This document shows, piece by piece, positions 60,834 through 64,000 of a stretch of DNA of 64,000 bases (the first letter of the stretch is position 1; every line of letters starts with the position of its first letter). The DNA comes from an uncultured Robinsoniella sp. (lineage in GTDB: Bacteria; Bacillota; Clostridia; Lachnospirales; Lachnospiraceae). The notes below the pieces were generated by a model. It worked only from the letters and a program-made list of their open reading frames with translations. It ran no database searches and had not been told where the DNA came from. The translations under genes were made by a program, and so were the position numbers. The stretch covers positions 80,054 through 144,053 of the forward strand of contig UQCR01000005.1 of NCBI GenBank assembly GCA_900539655.1. Reading direction: 5' to 3'.

Positions 60834-62156
60834 ATGATTAAAATTACATTTATGGGTGCCGGAAGCACTATATTTGCAAGAAATGTACTGGGTGACTGTA
60901 TGTGCACCCCAGCTTTATGCGAAAGTGAAATCGCACTCTATGATATCGACAGGCAGCGCCTTGAAGATTCCGAAATTATTTTACAGGCAATCAACAAAAA
61001 CGTAAATGAAGGAAGAGCTACGATCAAGACTTATTTAGGAGTAGAAAATCGTAAAGATGCTCTTCGCAATGCAAATTTTGTTGTTAATGCAATACAGGTT
61101 GGCGGATACGATCCATGTACCATTACTGATTTTGAAATTCCGAAAAAATACGGTTTAAGACAAACAATTGCAGATACACTGGGAATCGGCGGCATTATGA
61201 GAGCCCTGCGTACCATTCCGGTTATGGCTGATTTTGCAAGAGACATGGAAGAAGTCTGCCCAGACACCCTTTTCATGAATTATACCAACCCTATGGCTAT
61301 GTTGACGGGTTATATGCAGCGCTATACCAAAATCAAAACCGTCGGCCTCTGCCACAGCGTTCAGAAATGTTCGGAAGACCTTATGAAAGCACTTGGAATG
61401 GAAGATAAGCTGGAAGGCAGACACGAGCTCATCGCCGGAATCAATCATATGGGATGGCTTCTGGATCTTCATGATAAAGATGGAAATGATTTATATCCTG
61501 AAATACGTGAACGTGCAGCAAAGAAAAATGCGGAAGAAAAACACAACGACATGGTTCGTTACGAATATATTAATACACTGGGATATTACTGTACAGAATC
61601 CAGTGAGCATAACTCCGAATACAACTCCTTCTTCATCAAATCCAAATATCCGGAGATGATTGAAGCATACAACATTCCTTTAGATGAGTATCCAAGAAGA
61701 TGTATCAAACAGATCGCTGAGTGGGAAAGTGAAAAAGCTTCTATTTTAAAAGACGGTAAAATCACCCACGAACGTTCTCTGGAATACGCTTCCTACATCA
61801 TGGAAGCAGTCGTTACCAACAAACCATATAAAATAGGCGGCAACGTATTAAATACCGGTTTAATTGACAACCTTCCTGCAGATGCCTGTGTAGAGGTTCC
61901 ATGTCTTGTTGACGGCAGTGGTGTGACTCCATGTCACGTAGGACGTCTTCCTGTACAGTTAGCTGCTATGAATATGACTAATATTAATCCTCAGCTGCTG
62001 ACTATTGAAGCAGCCGTTACCAAAGACCGCAGCCATATCTATCAGGCAGCTATGATGGATCCCCATACGGGAGCCGAACTTAATATCACTGACATTAAGA
62101 AGATGTGCGACGAATTAATCGAGGCACACGGAGATTACATGAAAGATTTCCAGTAA
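60834..62156 (+). CDS. melA: GH4 family alpha-galactosidase
   Basis: 440 residues. N-terminal Rossmann motif GAGSTIFARNVLGD; N149 in FMNYTNPM; Cys173-His174 in GLCHSVQ and H205 in AGINHMGW as Mn2+ and substrate contacts; TIADTLGIGGIMRALR near 111-126. GH4 enzymes cleave by an NAD+- and Mn2+-dependent oxidation-elimination path. The sequence resembles MelA more than glucosidases of the family. AGGAGGTCCTAT precedes the ATG. No transporter gene lies beside it; an AraC regulator is divergent. Confidence 0.9.
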   Translation: MIKITFMGAGSTIFARNVLGDCMCTPALCESEIALYDIDRQRLEDSEIILQAINKNVNEGRATIKTYLGVENRKDALRNANFVVNAIQVGGYDPCTITDFEIPKKYGLRQTIADTLGIGGIMRALRTIPVMADFARDMEEVCPDTLFMNYTNPMAMLTGYMQRYTKIKTVGLCHSVQKCSEDLMKALGMEDKLEGRHELIAGINHMGWLLDLHDKDGNDLYPEIRERAAKKNAEEKHNDMVRYEYINTLGYYCTESSEHNSEYNSFFIKSKYPEMIEAYNIPLDEYPRRCIKQIAEWESEKASILKDGKITHERSLEYASYIMEAVVTNKPYKIGGNVLNTGLIDNLPADACVEVPCLVDGSGVTPCHVGRLPVQLAAMNMTNINPQLLTIEAAVTKDRSHIYQAAMMDPHTGAELNITDIKKMCDELIEAHGDYMKDFQ

Positions 62157-62181
62157 TCAGTACCGATAAATATGCTCTTAG

Positions 62182-62228
62182 CAGGGGCGCCCTGAATACA
62201 ATTTGGGGCCGCCCCTGTAATTTTCTTC
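62182..62228 (+). terminator. Terminator of melA
   Basis: CAGGGGCG (62182-62189) pairs with CGCCCCTG (62210-62217), followed by TAATTTTCTTCTT. Confidence 0.85.
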
Positions 62229-62282
62229 TTCAGTAACTAACGTCATTATTTAGAACCATGAATAATAGCTGATGGCGCTTAC

Positions 62283-63176
62283 CTACATAAACTTCTGAAA
62301 TTCCTCAACCGTGTTGGAAGCTGCCGCGATTTTTATCCATTCAGATAATCTGTCTACATCCTTTTCAGATATAATTTTCTGCCTCAAACCATCTGATACT
62401 GTACCTTTTATATCCAAAAATTCCACGATAGCTTCTGCCTTTCCCTGAGACAGCCCCTGAGAAATTCCATCATCCACCAACATTTGCCCTAACCTTGTCA
62501 TATTCATTACCCCCTTTATTTCATCCATTTCTTCATATTTTAGAAACTTTTCTGCAAGCGCGTAAATAACGGCCTGTATCTTTTGTACCTCTTCTGCTTT
62601 TAAGCAAATCTCTCTGCCCACAATCTGTAGTGCATTTTTTATCCTGTCTATCATTGGTATTTTCCCCTGCATCAGCGGAGTTAGAGCCAGTGCAATTAGT
62701 TCCTGCCTTTCTATAGGCTTTCCACGTGCCTGCTTTTTCAATAGTTTATGAATCATACGGTCCGCATTTTTATTCTGCATTATAACCGGAATCACCCGGT
62801 ATGTATTAATTCCTTCTGTAAATTGATATTGCGGATTCTTAATCTTTCCGGAAAATAATACGTAAGTCACGACCGGCACCTTATTTTCCTGGCTGGTTAA
62901 AGCCTCGTATACCCGGAATCTTTTCAGATCCGGTATTCCTCCATTTGTTGACTGAAACTCAAAATGTTTCCAGGTTCCGTCCTCCATAATCAGATTCATA
63001 TCTTCATACAGCCTTTTGATTTCCATATGAATTTCTTCTGTGGGGGCAATCATCTTAACCTTTCCTTTGATCCCTAAATAAGGGAGCAGCTCATCTGCAA
63101 AAAAACGTACCATAGTTTTCATAACCGAATCCTCAATCTGATTGGCACTGGACTTCTTTTGCTTCACTTCCTGCAT
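62283..63176 (-). CDS. Rpn family recombination-promoting nuclease
   Basis: 297 residues. The N-terminal half is a PD-(D/E)XK nuclease fold (MNLIMEDGTWKHFEFQST, where the Asp and the EFQ triplet are candidate metal-binding residues; then VPVVTYVLFSG and YRVIPVIM). The C-terminal half is helical, with the DGISQGLSQGKAEA-type repeat common in this family. Rpn proteins promote RecA-independent recombination and are often multi-copy and mobile; database names include putative transposase. No terminal inverted repeats are seen around it. It is complete. Confidence 0.85.
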   Translation of the reverse strand: MQEVKQKKSSANQIEDSVMKTMVRFFADELLPYLGIKGKVKMIAPTEEIHMEIKRLYEDMNLIMEDGTWKHFEFQSTNGGIPDLKRFRVYEALTSQENKVPVVTYVLFSGKIKNPQYQFTEGINTYRVIPVIMQNKNADRMIHKLLKKQARGKPIERQELIALALTPLMQGKIPMIDRIKNALQIVGREICLKAEEVQKIQAVIYALAEKFLKYEEMDEIKGVMNMTRLGQMLVDDGISQGLSQGKAEAIVEFLDIKGTVSDGLRQKIISEKDVDRLSEWIKIAAASNTVEEFQKFM

Positions 63177-63327
63177 ATAACCTCACTTTCCATACACCGA
63201 TGCAGAAATTTACCTATTTTAAAAACACCTAATGCAGAAATTACTACATAAAAAGATAATGGCTGGTTTATTTTTATATTGAATTTCGCTTTGAAATAAA
63301 GCGTAGAATATAACTAGAGATTAGAAT

Positions 63328-63362
63328 TTGATACTTGATACTTGATACTTGATACTTGATAC
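63328..63362. repeat. Five copies of TTGATAC
   Basis: A perfect 7-bp tandem repeat (TTGATAC five times) about 150 bases upstream of the Rpn gene start. Confidence 0.9.
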
Positions 63363-63766
63363 AAAACAGATAAATTTTTGCATTAAACCACTATCTTATT
63401 AAAAATAATAGCAAACTAATGCTTTGCTGTCAACATATATTCCAGATATACCTTTATATTATTAGTTTAATTTATATGGAAATTCTATCTTATCGAGATA
63501 TTCTTTAATGATTAAGATCCGGCTGTCATCCAAAGGATCCCAGGCTGTGCACTGAACTTAGAATTTAACCGGGGGCACAACGAATGCCTTAGAGCGTGTT
63601 GTAATGTTCTATTAAGTGCATTATATTTGGGTTTCGCTGAGGAAGACGCTTTGTATAATATAGGTAGTGTGCGGAAAGATGGGGGTGGAAAACTGATATG
63701 GACTCCGTCAGCTTGCCGCAGAACTGGTATTTTCTAACCTTTGCGGAGCGCTTTTTGGCGGCAGGC

Positions 63767-63832
63767 TGTTCTTTATTGGATGCAGTGTATTATGTTTCGG
63801 CTGTTTATGCGTAAAAGATGAAAGTTTGCTAC
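63767..63832 (+). repeat. Imperfect direct repeat, copy 1
   Basis: Begins TGTTCTTTATTGGA and ends AGATGAAAGTTTGCTAC; the second copy starts 168 bases to the right. It reads LFFIGCSVLCFGCLCVKDES in one frame, short of a stop, so it could be the remnant of a coding repeat. Confidence 0.7.
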
Positions 63833-63934
63833 TTTTTCTGGAATGAAGAAACAAATCACTGTGATTAATTCAGTTGCTTCAGTTGCTTTATGGTGCTCTT
63901 TTTCAGCATGACAGATCCCCTGGGTGTAGATGGA

Positions 63935-64000
63935 TGTTCTTTATTGGACGTAGAGCAGTGTATTTTGACAGTTTATGCATAATAGAAGATGAAAGTCTAC
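63935..64000 (+). repeat. Imperfect direct repeat, copy 2 (cut by window edge)
   Basis: Begins TGTTCTTTATTGGA and ends AGATGAAAGTCTAC at the window edge. An ATG at 63934 opens a frame MFFIGRRAVYFDSLCIIEDE that runs off the edge; whether a gene starts here cannot be decided. Confidence 0.65.

Larger units (their letters stand above)
63177..64000. other. Gene-poor right end with degenerate repeats
   Basis: 824 bases without a credible complete gene. It contains the TTGATAC array, an AGAGCGTGTT motif near 63593-63602 also found in the repeat elements at 15996 and 43390, and two related 66-bp segments. I see no tRNA, rRNA or transposase. Confidence 0.6.

Overview
The window looks like a chromosomal segment of a gut-type anaerobic Firmicute, most likely family Lachnospiraceae (Clostridia). 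This is inferred from an AT-rich composition, strong GGAGG ribosome binding sites and gene content: an anaerobic class III ribonucleotide reductase with NrdR boxes, a Pdu-type microcompartment shell gene, SipW/TasA-type fibre loci, a secreted GH101 mucin O-glycanase and a GH4 alpha-galactosidase. No rRNA, tRNA, CRISPR array or intact insertion sequence was seen.

Layout. 1-31.7 kb is mostly housekeeping and transport: the 3' end of pduB; a MATE exporter divergent from its probable MerR regulator with a textbook 19-bp-spacer promoter; a DUF1622 membrane protein; an anchored unknown protein; a Gfo/Idh/MocA oxidoreductase; murA; aroK; a PadR/HAAS membrane-protein pair; a hybrid sensor kinase; a cold-shock gene with a structured leader; nrdD fused to a thioredoxin-like domain; hflX with a TPR lipoprotein; a five-gene ABC-type import/efflux-like operon divergent from a response regulator and kinase; glnA; and an unknown gene followed by a small HTH regulator.

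32.0-42.3 kb holds a 2760-residue secreted GH101 glycosidase with carbohydrate-binding-like, FIVAR-type and BIG2-like modules, then a subtilisin-family (Csp-like) protease. 42.3-54.5 kb is a dense surface-fibre island on the minus strand. It has five proteins with SipW-type signal segments (TasA/CalY-like), one SipW signal peptidase, a 1347-residue fibro-slime protein, two wall-anchored-looking proteins, a BTAD (SARP-like) regulator with a degenerate GGDEF-like tail, and two small proteins sharing an unnamed WQG domain. Three promoters here carry the same direct-repeat operator (two TGTGAC-type heptamers 11 bp apart, then 9 bp, then the -10), the arrangement known for SARP activators. I infer that the BTAD protein controls the island through these sites.

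54.7-59.9 kb, divergent from the last of these promoters, is a compact pilus-like operon: transglutaminase lipoprotein, GspF/PilC platform, three pilin-like small proteins, a DUF4860 protein and a PilT-type ATPase. No PilB-type assembly ATPase, prepilin peptidase or PilM/N/O genes lie beside it. 59.9-62.2 kb is an AraC regulator divergent from a GH4 alpha-galactosidase. 62.3-63.2 kb is an Rpn-family nuclease. The last 0.8 kb is gene-poor and contains degenerate repeats.

A recurring oddity is short tandem repeats beginning at or just after stop codons (after pduB, at the end of a TasA-like gene, at the end of the DUF4860 gene) and in the leader of the ABC operon.
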